Assembly (NCBI RefSeq): GCF_030272615.1
Contig: NC_081410.1
Span: forward strand, 503,802,942 to 503,866,941
Origin: Cryptomeria japonica
Lineage: Eukaryota; Streptophyta; Pinopsida; Cupressales; Cupressaceae
Length of the DNA: 64,000 bases
Reading direction: 5' to 3'
How positions within the stretch are numbered: the first letter of the stretch is position 1; each line of letters starts with the position of its first letter. Both the position numbers and the translations under genes were made by a program. The notes beneath the pieces are model-generated. The model saw only the letters and a list, made by a program, of their open reading frames with translations, ran no database searches and was not told the DNA's origin. Positions 1 through 9,418 of the stretch are shown one piece after another.

Positions 1-276
1 AATATGTGTATAATATGACATTGTATATATAATATGTTTATATACATATAATATATTAAACATATATATACACATGTAAGTGTATCGTCTCTCCCTCTCA
101 AACACATACAAGGTCTCTCTCTCTCTCTCTCTCTCTCCTTTAACTTTCCTCCATACCCCATCCCTCTTTCTCTTCTTCTCTCCCTCCATACTCCACTGCA
201 ACTATGTGTGCACTTCTATAGAAGTAAGTGAATTTATTTCTTATCTGCAACTTCCTCTTTGATTTTTATCATGTAT
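1..276. other. AT-rich and pyrimidine-rich leader, no gene
   Basis: AT-rich start followed by short CT runs. Bases about 195-237 resemble 4532-4588 (both contain the string tgcacttctat and end in gtaagtgaattt), the putative first-intron donor region of the transposon to the right. This may therefore be a scrap of a second copy of that transposon. No coding region is supported; open frames here are by-products of CT repeats. Confidence 0.5.
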
Positions 277-434
277 TCTCTCCCTCCCTCTCCCTCTCCC
301 TTCCCCCCATGTTATCTCTCTCTCTCCCTCTCTCTCCCTCTCCCCTCTCCTCTCCCTCTCTCCCTCTCTCTCTCTCTCCCGCCCCCTCTTCTCTCTCTCT
401 CTCTCTCTCTCCCTCTCTCTCTCCCTCTCCCACC

Positions 435-495
<61 letters not shown>

Positions 496-594
496 CTTCC
501 CTCCCCCCTCTTCTCTCCCTCTCCCTCCTTCCCTCTCTCTACCTTCCCTCCCTCTACCTCTCCCTTCCCCCATGTTCTCTCCCTCTCTCCCTCT

Positions 595-634
<40 letters not shown>

Positions 635-773
635 TCCCTCTCCCCTCTCCTCTCCCTCTCTCTCTCTCTCCCTCTCTCTACCTCTCTCTACCTTCCCTCC
701 CCCCTCTTCTCTCCCTCTACCTCTCCCTTCCCCCCATGTTCTCTCCATCTCCCTCTCTCTCCCTCTCCCACCC

Positions 774-823
<50 letters not shown>

Positions 824-888
824 CCTCCTTCCCTCTCTCCCTCCCTCTCCCTCTCCCCTCTCCTCTCCCTCTCTCTCCCTCTCCCACC

Positions 889-936
<48 letters not shown>

Positions 937-1288
937 CCTCCCTCTCTCTCCCTCTCCCTCTCCCTCCTTCCCTCTACCTCTCCCTTCCCCCATGTTCTCT
1001 CTCTCTCTCTCTCTCCCTCCCTCTCCCTCTCCCTCTCCCTTCCCCCATGTTCTCTCTCTCTCTCTCTCCCTCTCTCTCCCTCTCCCTCCTTCCCTCCCTC
1101 CTCTTCTCTCCCTCTCTCCCTCCCTCTCCCTCTCTCTCCCTCTCCCTCCTTCCCTCCCTCCTCTTCTCTCCCTCTCTCCCTCCCTCTCCCTCTCCCTTCC
1201 CCCCATGTTTTCTCCCTCTCTCCCTCTCCCCTCTCCCCTCTCCCTCTCCCTCTCTCTCCCTCCTTCTACCTCTCCCTTCCCCCCATGT

Positions 1289-1320
<32 letters not shown>

Positions 1321-1555
1321 CCTCCTTCTACCTCTCCCTTCCCCCCATGTTCTCTCCCTCTCTCCCTCTCTCTCCCTTCCCTCCCCCATCTTCTCCCCCT
1401 CTACCTCTCCCTTCCCCCCATGTTCTCTCCCTCTCTCCCTCTCTCCCTCCCTCTCCCTCTCTCCCTCTCCTCTCCCTCTCTCCCTCTCCCTCTCTCTCCC
1501 CCCTCTTCTCTCCCTCTCTCCCTCCCTCTACCTCTCCCTTCCCCCCATGTTCTCT
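277..1555. repeat. 1.3 kb polypyrimidine (CT/CCCT) tract with a minisatellite component
   Basis: The plus strand is almost entirely C and T. Runs of (CT)n and CCCTCTCC alternate with a recurring phrase of the form CCTCTCCCTTCCCCCCATGTTCTC, seen roughly a dozen times (for example near 291-312, 556-575, 718-740, 1263-1290, 1320-1351, 1398-1425, 1529-1555). It is therefore a microsatellite that also amplified as a minisatellite. Long open frames in both directions (Ser/Leu/Pro-rich or Arg/Glu/Gly-rich) are low-complexity artefacts. The tract ends abruptly at a TIR-like motif. Confidence 0.95.
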
Positions 1556-1570
1556 GGTGCAGGAGCACCC
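1556..1570 (+). repeat. TIR-like 15-mer GGTGCAGGAGCACCC, outward-facing left end
   Basis: The motif sits exactly where the polypyrimidine tract stops. Its reverse complement occurs at 8911-8925 and 29398-29412, again at abrupt sequence boundaries. This fits the terminal inverted repeat of a DNA transposon. No target-site duplication is visible in the flanks, so the partner end is uncertain. Confidence 0.5.
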
Positions 1571-2438
1571 ATGGTGTAAGGAAAATATATGGTCAAAGTC
1601 ATCATTTGAAATATAATTGATATTTTAAGGTCATTTATAATGTATTTGAATCCATTTGGAATGATTTGTAAGGCTTAGAAGCCTAAAAATGTAAGCAAGT
1701 CCTGATTATGTCCTAGTTGTCCATATAGGCCCTTATAGGTCAAGATGGTCAAAATTGTATAAAAGGCCATGAGAAGGCTATAAAGTATGTAAAAGGTATT
1801 AAATAGATTATTTGGACATGTTTAGGGGGTTTTTACAATTTGGAGAGTCATTAGGAAAAAGTGTCAAAGTTGCAAGAAAATTGCAAAAGTGCAACATTTG
1901 CAAAAATGTAAAAGCGCAAAAATTGCACATAAAGTTGTAAAAGGGAAGATGAAGGGTCATAAAGGTAGTTTGATGGTTTATAACTACCAAAGAGTCTATA
2001 AATATTTTGTATTGGTCGAACCAAATGATGATTGGAAGAAAAGGGAAGAAAGGAGAACATTTTGGATACATTTTGGTGCATTCTACTATTATTATTTTGA
2101 TTGGCTTTCCAGTTTTTGTGTTGGTTCCAAGCCTTGTACGACTATGTATGGCTTGGAAACCTTTGTATATGTATAATGGATAGTTAGATATGTTAATTAC
2201 CTTTCTTTTCCTTTTGGTTTGGAGTGATTATGTTTAAAAATGAAGAAGATATGGAGGTTTCGGTGAAAGTTGTGAATTGCAGATTTGATACTTCCTGAGA
2301 ACAGTCACATTGCAGTGTATGGTATGAACTCATATGAGATTATTAAGACCTCTAAATAGACTCATTGGAAATATATGTGAATCACATTTCTTTTTCCCTT
2401 TGGTTTTAAGCGTTTTTGTTTTTATTTGTGGAAGTTAT
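1571..2438. other. Non-coding AT-rich stretch, no gene recognised
   Basis: No frame with recognisable protein features. From about 2195 a pattern (ccttttggttt ... gaagatatggaggtttcggtgaaa) recurs in diverged form at about 2395-2455, just before the tandem array, suggesting an older, decayed unit of the same repeat. A TATA-like phrase (tataaagtatg) lies near 1781. Nothing else is supportable. Confidence 0.4.
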
Positions 2439-4042
2439 GAAGATTTTGGTGAAAACTGGTTTTAAATTGTCTTAAATGGAGTTGTTAGAAAGGGTTTGTA
2501 CTTATCTTGTGATTTCACCATTGGAAAAATTAATGAATTGAATATTATGAAAGTAGACTCAAAGGGATTTCATTTGAGTATGGTATTTTTTTAGTTTGGT
2601 TAAGTATTTGTTGTGAAATATGATGCCCTAGCTGGCAGCAAACATACATTTTCCAGATTTATGACAGTCAAAATTGGTCTCAGTGCAGAGATAATAACTT
2701 TTTATTGCACTGTTGGATCTTTATGAATTTTGGATATGTTATTTATAATATAGTTATTCAGGGTCTGACCAAAGGGATTGAGATTTTTTATTTCTTTTTA
2801 AAAAGTTATAGACCTCTGTGTATAGGTCTATCCAAAGGGGCAGCAAGTTGGCAAGTTTGATACCTAGATTAAGTTTTCTTGATTGATTGATTGTTGAAGA
2901 ATGATGAAATATGCTTCTAATGAATTGTTATCATGATTAAAATATGGATGGATCAACATGATCTTATATTTGTGAAGATTTTGGTGAAAACTGGTTTTAA
3001 AATGTCTTAAATGGAGTTGTTGGAAAAGGGTTTGTACTTATCTTGTGATTTCACCATTGGAAAAATTAATGGCTTGAATATTATGAAAGTAGAATTAGAG
3101 GGATTTAATTTAATTATGGTATTGTTTTAGTTTGGTTAAGTATTTTTTGTGAAATATGATGCCCTAGCAGGCAGCAAGCATACATTTTCCAGATTTATGA
3201 CAGTCAAAATTGGTCTCGGTGCAGAGATAATAAATTTTTATTGCACCGTTGGATCTTTATGAATTTTGGATATGTTATTTATAATATAGTTATTCAGGGT
3301 CTGACCGAAGGGATTGAGATTTTTTATTGTTTTTAAAAAGTTATAGACCTCTGTGTATAGGTCTATCTAAAGGGGCAGCAAGTTGGCAAGTTTGATACCT
3401 AGATTAAGTTTTCTTGATTGATTGATTGTTGAAGAATGATGAAATATGCCTCTAATGAATTGTTATCATGATTAAAATATGGATGGATCAACATGATCCT
3501 AGAGTTGTGAAGATTTTGGTGAAAACTGGTTTTAAACTGTCTTAAATGGAGTTGCTGAAAAGGGTTTGTATTTATCTTGTGATTTCACCATTGGAAAAAT
3601 TAATGACTTGAATATTATGAAAGTAGACTCATAGGGCTTTCATTTGAGTATGGTATTGTTTTATTTTGGTTAAGCATTTTTTTTGAAATATGATGCCCTA
3701 GCAGGGAGCAAGCATACATTTTCCAGATTTATGATAGTCAAAATTGGTCTCGATGTAGAGATGATAACTTTTTATTGCACTATTGGATCTTTATGAATTT
3801 TGGATATGTTGTTTATAATACAGTTATTCAGGGTCTGACCGAAGGGATTGAGATGTTTAATACTTTTTAAAAAGTCATAGACCTCTGTATATAGGTCTAT
3901 CCAAAGGGGCAACACGTTGGCAAGTTTGATACCTAGATTAAGTTTTCTTGATTGATTGATTGTTGAAGAATGATGAAATATGCCTCTAATGAATTGTTAT
4001 AATGATTAAAATATGGATGGATCAACATGATCCTAGAGTTGT
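2439..4042 (+). repeat. Three tandem copies of a 535 bp unit
   Basis: Units 2439-2973, 2974-3508 and 3509-4042 each begin gaagattttggtgaaaactgg and end near gatcaacatgatc. They are collinear with scattered substitutions and very few indels. Each contains the phrases gatgccctagc, ccagatttatga and gggtctgacc. No coding potential. They could be internal repeats of an LTR or transposon, or a small satellite; they abut the transposon to the right. Confidence 0.9.
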
Positions 4043-4064
4043 TATTGGTTTTTCATGATGCTCT

Positions 4065-4228
4065 ACATCATTCTCTCCCTCTCTCCCTCTCTCCTCTCCT
4101 TTCCCTCTCTCTCCCTCTCCCCTCTCCTCTCCCTCTCTCCCTCTCTCTCTCTCTCCCTTTCCCCTCTCCTCTCCCTCTCTCTCCCTTTCCCCCCTCTTCT
4201 CTCCCTCTCTCCCTCTCCCTTCCTCCAT
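4065..4228. repeat. Second polypyrimidine tract
   Basis: About 165 bases of CTCTCCCTC-type sequence of the same composition as the 1.3 kb tract at the left edge. Both tracts are followed by related transposon leader sequence (195-237 and 4532-4588). It lies just outside the subterminal repeats of the two-gene transposon and may belong to its end. Confidence 0.85.
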
Positions 4229-4254
4229 ACCCCTTCCATAACTTTTTAAAGTCT

Positions 4255-4460
4255 TAGTAGCGCATACGCGGTACTTATTACTCATAAGCACGTACGGGGT
4301 ACTATTACCATTATTCGATACCCTGGGATACCATTTTTAGGCTTAGTAGTGCGTACATGCTACTTATCAACCTAGAATGGGAGAAAAGAATACTGTTGAG
4401 CTTGTCAATATTTTATGGTCTAACAACGCCTATGCGGTCATCAATGTAGCGCATACGCGG
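4255..4460 (+). repeat. Left subterminal repeat cluster (GTACGCG family)
   Basis: Variants of a 12-14 bp motif occur at about 4259-4271 (agcgcatacgcgg), 4289-4299 (cacgtacgggg), 4350-4363 (gtgcgtacatgc), 4427-4438 (cgcctatgcggt) and 4448-4461 (agcgcatacgcgg). The same family recurs at 12160-12380 beside the other gene. This is interpreted as transposase-binding subterminal repeats, which often overlap the promoter. Confidence 0.65.
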
Positions 4461-4799
4461 TTTATAGACATAGTTTTAGTTGCCCAAGAGCCTCAACGGC
4501 CTCAAAATAAGTTTTTGAGGTCATTGAAGGTCCCACTGGAACTGTGTCTGCACTTCTATCACTATTGTATACATAAAAGTAAGTGAATTTTTTGTTTTTG
4601 CATGATTTCAAATGATTGAATTGTTGTTTTTATTAGTTTTTTATTTTTGCATGGTTTCAAATGATTAAATTGTGATTGTTTAATAGTTTAATTCCAAAAA
4701 ATAGTGATAAGATGCATACTTATGGTTATTTATTTATTTTTGAACTTTTCTTTACATATATATGTAATATGATTCTATTTAGGTCAATCGATCTCAACC

Positions 4800-7768
4800 A
4801 TGGGAAAGAATAAGCGAGGAACGATGGAACAATGAGAGGCTCAAAAGGAAAGACAAAGGCAGTGTATGAAGAAATTGTGTGACATAAGAACAATGGGAGA
4901 AGAAGGGATGTCAACCTCAACATCTCAATTCGATTTACCAAATGAATATATTGCACCTAATGTAATTGAAGAAGAAACATTTGATAATTTACTGTTTGAA
5001 CCTAATGCAATTGAAGAAGAAACATTTGATAATTTACCATTTGAACCTAATGCAATTGAAGAAGATACCGCATTGAATAATCAATTAAATGATGAACATA
5101 TTACACCTTCTCTACTTGATGAATTGAATGTACATAATGCACCGATGTTGACACCTCCTAGAATCATTCATAGGAAACCAAAGTATCTAATTGACATTGA
5201 TGAGAATATATTGAAGTCAATGCCCAATAAAATGAATGAATGAACATGTAGGAGAATGGTTAAAAGAATATGGCAAAACTATTTTAAAAACTTAAATCAA
5301 ACCACAAGATGTCAATTAATTGTTCAAATGATTAAAAATTTGAATTTTAGAGAGACAATGAAAATTCTAAGCCTAAGATCATTTGAAAGTAACAATGAAA
5401 GAACTATTGTCAGAAATCTATTTGATGCATATCAATCTATTGGTTCAAAATCACGTAGTAAAGATTCTAATGCTACTTGACGTGTCATTACATCAACCAT
5501 AATGAGCAAGAAAATAAAAAAGATCGTTTGATAAGGAAAACAAGTAAGTCATTAAATGTTAGTAGAACAACATTAAGTAAAGCATTAAAGAGGTGAGAAC
5601 AAATAGAGGAACCTAACAATAATTCTCTCTGGGCATTCTCGGGTAGACTACCATGCAAAGACAAGGTTGTTGTAGATGCACTCAAAACATTAATTGAAAA
5701 TTTTTGGCATGACAACACAAGAGTATCACCCAACCAAAGAGATGTTGTTAGAAGGCGAATTGGGTCTAAAAATCATGAGCCACATGCAAAACACTATTTG
5801 GATATGACAAACTAAATTTTATGAAAGATTCCTTCAAAAGTTTCCTCAAATAAAAATTTCTCAAAGATTTTTTGAAATGGCAAAACCTTTTTATATTAAG
5901 ATTAATCATGTATGCACCACATGTTGTTGTAGGATGCATATTGAATTTTCCATGCATTATGATATTTTTTATCATATTTGTTCTACTTTGCACACTAACG
6001 ATGTTTTGAAGGAATATAATATACAAGTACCTCCTAAGTCGGCAAGAGAATTTATTTCAAGTGTGTTATGTAATAGACATGATGGTTGCATTTATTATAA
6101 GATGCCTTGTTTGGAAGGTTCTTGTGCTATATGTGGTGGTTTGCAACGTTTACCAAGATGCATACATTTGGAGAGCACACATGAAATTGGTACGAAACTA
6201 GTTTCTTTCAAAAAATACAAGACAGTCACATATGGAGTTAAAGATGGAAAAGATTTGAAGAGATGTGAGCTAGTGAAAAATGATATATGTGTAGCTCAAT
6301 TTATGAAAATGTTTCAAGAGAAACTAGTTTATGAGTACATAATGCATACACATAGAGCTCGATGGTTAGATGAGCAATTCAAGTTGTGTAAGAACACATT
6401 TCCTCTTGGCACCATTGTCTCTATCGTTGATTTCGCTGAAAATTATACACTGCAACCTCAAAATGAAGTGCAATCCATGTATTATCACTCTACACAAGTT
6501 TCTATTTTTGTACACATAGCATTCATGCATGTAGATGATAGCACATAGGAGGATAGAAAGGTTGTAAGAGAGTATCACTTCCACATAAGTGATGATCGTA
6601 CTCATTCATCAAAGTTTGTACAAGGATGCTTTAAAGTTTTCTATGATAGTTTAAGGGAAAGGAACATATGATACAACCGACACTTAATATGGTCAGATAA
6701 TTGCACCGCACAATTCAAGAATGCAAGGATGTTTTATTGGCTGACAAGGATGCATGTGACAAGTGATGTACAACATTTTTTGAGTTTCACTGAGGTTGGA
6801 CATGGTAAGGGAGAGCACGATGGTGCAGGAGCATGTGTGAAAAGAGCCCTAGCTAGGGAAGAATTGAAGTACAAAGGTGGTGCTGAGTTGGTAGATGTAG
6901 AAATAATTGTGCGATGGTGTAAGTCTACGATGGGTCCAGGTAATCCAGGTACGTCATTGGTTCGTAGATATTTTTGGTTGATTACTGAATATAACATCGA
7001 AAACTATCTAGATTGTTGTACAGTTGTAGGATCGAGTGACATGCACTCATTTATGAGTTCAAATTCAAGTTCACTGGTAATCTATACGAGACAGATGGTA
7101 TGTTTTTGCTCTTCATGGATGTATTGTTTGTGGGAAAAATGTGAATCAGAAGAGTGGGTTGACAAATGGTCTTATAGACCATTGGTTCCCATTGATTCAT
7201 ATCAAATTCCCAAAGCACTACAATTGAGCCAGATGGAGACATCAGTGGATTTTGACCATGTATCCGACCTAGTGGATTCAGGTAATTTTTTGAGTTAATT
7301 TTTTTGCAATTATTCTTTTTGGTTTATTTTGTTGTACATCATACTTTATTTTTGGTATTAATTAACACTTTATAAAATGCAGGTCATGTGTATGCAGTTG
7401 TTGCAGAAGAGAACAATGAAGAAGGAACAAATTACTATTTGTGTCATTGTGTTGAGCCTAAAAGAAAATTGACAACCACAATCATTGACAAAGAGGGTAT
7501 TGAGTACCTAATAGGGTCTGTTGTTGTGACAGGAACATGGCTTCGAAGATACCCTATCAAGAATTCTGATGTTTGGTTGTTCGAGGACTTTGAAACACAC
7601 AAACATATTCTTCATTTCTCTAACCTTGTTGTTGCAACAAATATTCATTTGATGAAGTATCGTGGTAGACCTCATAACAAGATTTTATGGAAAGTTCGTG
7701 AATCTAACCACGAGGCAATACTTGACACAATATGGGTTAGAGCCGATTCTGAAGGCTCACTTGATTGA
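4800..7768 (+). pseudogene. DDE-type transposase, family known mainly from unnamed animal proteins (decayed)
   Basis: An ATG at 4800 follows a plausible intron (donor gtaagt near 4577, acceptor tttag at 4782). The frame reads into an acidic repeat segment at about 4965-5070 (EEETFDNL twice), then a basic helix-turn-helix-like stretch (SLNVSRTTLSKALKR) near 5550-5595. A Cys-rich segment follows at about 5920-6160, then IVDFAENYTLQPQNEVQS near 6420-6470, a SDNCTAQFKN block at about 6694-6725 and HGKGEHDGAGACVKRAL at 6801-6855. These match in order the animal pattern of a [D/E]-[S/A]ENY...QDE[V/I]QS segment, a SDG/TDGCAAQ[Y/F]K segment and a HGKGP.D..GG..KR segment. The acidic residues are the likely metal ligands (inference). 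A GT-AG intron at 7282-7382 joins DSG to HVYAVVAEE in frame, and the last exon ends at 7768. In-frame stops (for example TGA near 4830 and after 5241) and frameshifts near 5515 and 5815 inactivate it. It is not a hAT, MULE, CACTA, Harbinger or mariner transposase by any motif I can see. Confidence 0.8.
7282..7382 (+). other. Spliceosomal intron in the transposase gene
   Basis: 101 bases beginning GTAATT and ending in TGCAG, T-rich throughout. Removing it joins the reading frames on either side without a shift, so the gene was expressed as a spliced eukaryotic transcript. Confidence 0.8.
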
Positions 7769-7799
7769 TTCTACGATTCAGAGTAGAATGATTTTGAGA

Positions 7800-8290
7800 A
7801 TTTTGTATAAATCATCGATGAATTGTTCTATATTCGTTTTTTGTATATATAAATGCCCATGAGCTAATTTTTACATGTTTAGGGGCATAATTTTGTATAT
7901 TTAAGTGGCAATGAGTTGATTTGTACATATGTACATGCCAAATTTTGTATATTAAAATGGCGATGAGCTAAATCACACATATTGTAATGCCAAATTTTGT
8001 ATAAAAGCCCATGAGATGATTTGTATATTAAAATGGCGATGAGCTGAATTGCATATATATTAATGCCAAATTTTGTATAAAATCCCATGAGATTATTTGT
8101 AAGACAATTTTTTGTATAATAAAATAGCCAAGAGCTGATTTGACCATATTTAGAGGCAAATTTTTGAATAATATGTGACAATGTTTTGTGACTATTTTGT
8201 GTGTCAATATTTTATGACTATGTTTTGAGTATATGTGATGTGTCCCTGGTCAATTATGAGCATTCTTGATTCTTGTATAATCATAGATAA
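7800..8290. repeat. AT-rich degenerate repeats in the 3' flank of the transposase gene
   Basis: Recurring phrases gccaaattttgtata, cccatgagat and aaaatggcgatgagctga return at irregular 40-90 bp spacing between about 7840 and 8170. No coding content. This probably includes the 3' untranslated and intergenic part of the transposon between its two convergent genes. Confidence 0.6.
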
Positions 8291-8413
8291 TTATTTGAGT
8301 CATTATCGGGTCATAGGGGTCATAGATTGAGACTAGATACAATTTGAACAAAAATTGTCATTGTTGTCAAAAAAATTGTCAAAAAAGTTGTCAAGCAACT
8401 TCTACATTGCGTC

Positions 8414-8889
8414 GGTAGGGTATGACTCTTGACGTTCTGGTGCTTTGGGATGCATGACAAGGGCATTCCTAACGTAAACCTACCCACCCGGATGTGCTCG
8501 TGACGTCGGTTTGTGCACACGAGGAACATAATCAATTCTAGCCAATCTTGCAACTTTTCCTTGCAAGCAACTGATGGTTTTTTGAGTAGGCAAAAAAATG
8601 CTACTAATTGAAAATGGCTCCGAGTCATAAAAAACTGAGATAGGCCATTGTAGAGGAGCCTCGCATGACCCCATGGGATCAAACAGATCAACCGTATGTG
8701 TTGTGGATTGGAAGAAACAGTCCGTCAAATTTTGACAATTTTTTGGACTCAAGGCACTTGAGAGATCACACTGGTAGGGTATGACTCTCGACATTCTGGT
8801 GCTTTGGAATGCATGACAGGGGCATGCCTAGCGTAAACCTTCCCACCCGTACATGCTCGCAATGTCAGTTTGTGCACATGAGGAACAAA
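8414..8889 (+). repeat. Direct repeat pair of about 117 bp, spaced 359 bp
   Basis: 8414-8530 and 8773-8889 both run from ggtagggtatgactct through gctttggratgcatgaca and cgtaaacc to gtttgtgcacaygaggaaca. The right copy ends only 21 bases before the TIR-like motif at 8911-8925, so the pair looks like subterminal repeats of an inserted DNA element. Confidence 0.8.
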
Positions 8890-8910
8890 ATTTGACCATT
8901 GCGAGCGTGA

Positions 8911-8925
8911 GGGTGCTCCTGCACC
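8911..8925 (-). repeat. TIR-like 15-mer GGGTGCTCCTGCACC, right end
   Basis: Exact reverse complement of the motif at 1556-1570 and identical to that at 29398-29412. About 520 bases inward lies AAGTTGTCAAGCAACT, also present about 290 bases inward of the 29398 copy, which supports a shared element family. Confidence 0.55.
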
Positions 8926-8954
8926 AAACACATTGTTGTTTAAATTCATATTGT

Positions 8955-9245
8955 CGATTTTTGTTGTTTATATTCATATTGTTAATTACATATGCAAATA
9001 TTCATTTAAATTTATAAAAGGGCAGCCACCAAATACATTGAATACACAATAATAAACTAAATACAGGGAGTTTTGTAGGGTTAATTCAACATTTTAGAAA
9101 TTTAATCAAATCATATTCCATGATTGCAATGCTTTATATCATATATTTTTGTTGTTTATATTCATATTGTTGATTACATATGCAAATATTCATTTAAATT
9201 TATAAAAGGACAACCATAAAATACAACAAATACAAAATAATGAAC
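8955..9245 (+). repeat. Direct repeat, about 95 bp, spaced about 192 bp
   Basis: Copies at about 8957-9055 and 9149-9247 share ttgttgtttatattcat, gattacatatgcaaatattc and aaatttataaaagg. This is a simple local duplication in the AT-rich spacer between the two transposon genes. Confidence 0.75.
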
Positions 9246-9418
9246 TCATTACATATTTATTGGATCGAATATATATATATATAAAGGCATGTCTACCAAG
9301 TCAATACAAGTATTACAAAAATGTGGCATATGCCATGTCCAAATCGATATACAATAAAAATGTAGAATATATCTACATTTATTGGTTATTCTATGACCAA
9401 AACTAACACTATATGATC

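Noticed and set aside
228-1620. Long Ser/Leu/Pro-rich and Arg/Glu-rich open frames on both strands
   Set aside because: They result from CT repeats lacking stop codons; no start context, domain or codon structure.
1556-8925. Treating 1556-8925 as a proven single transposon
   Set aside because: Inverted 15-mers match, but there is no target duplication and the GTACGCG clusters suggest different limits; kept as a hypothesis only.
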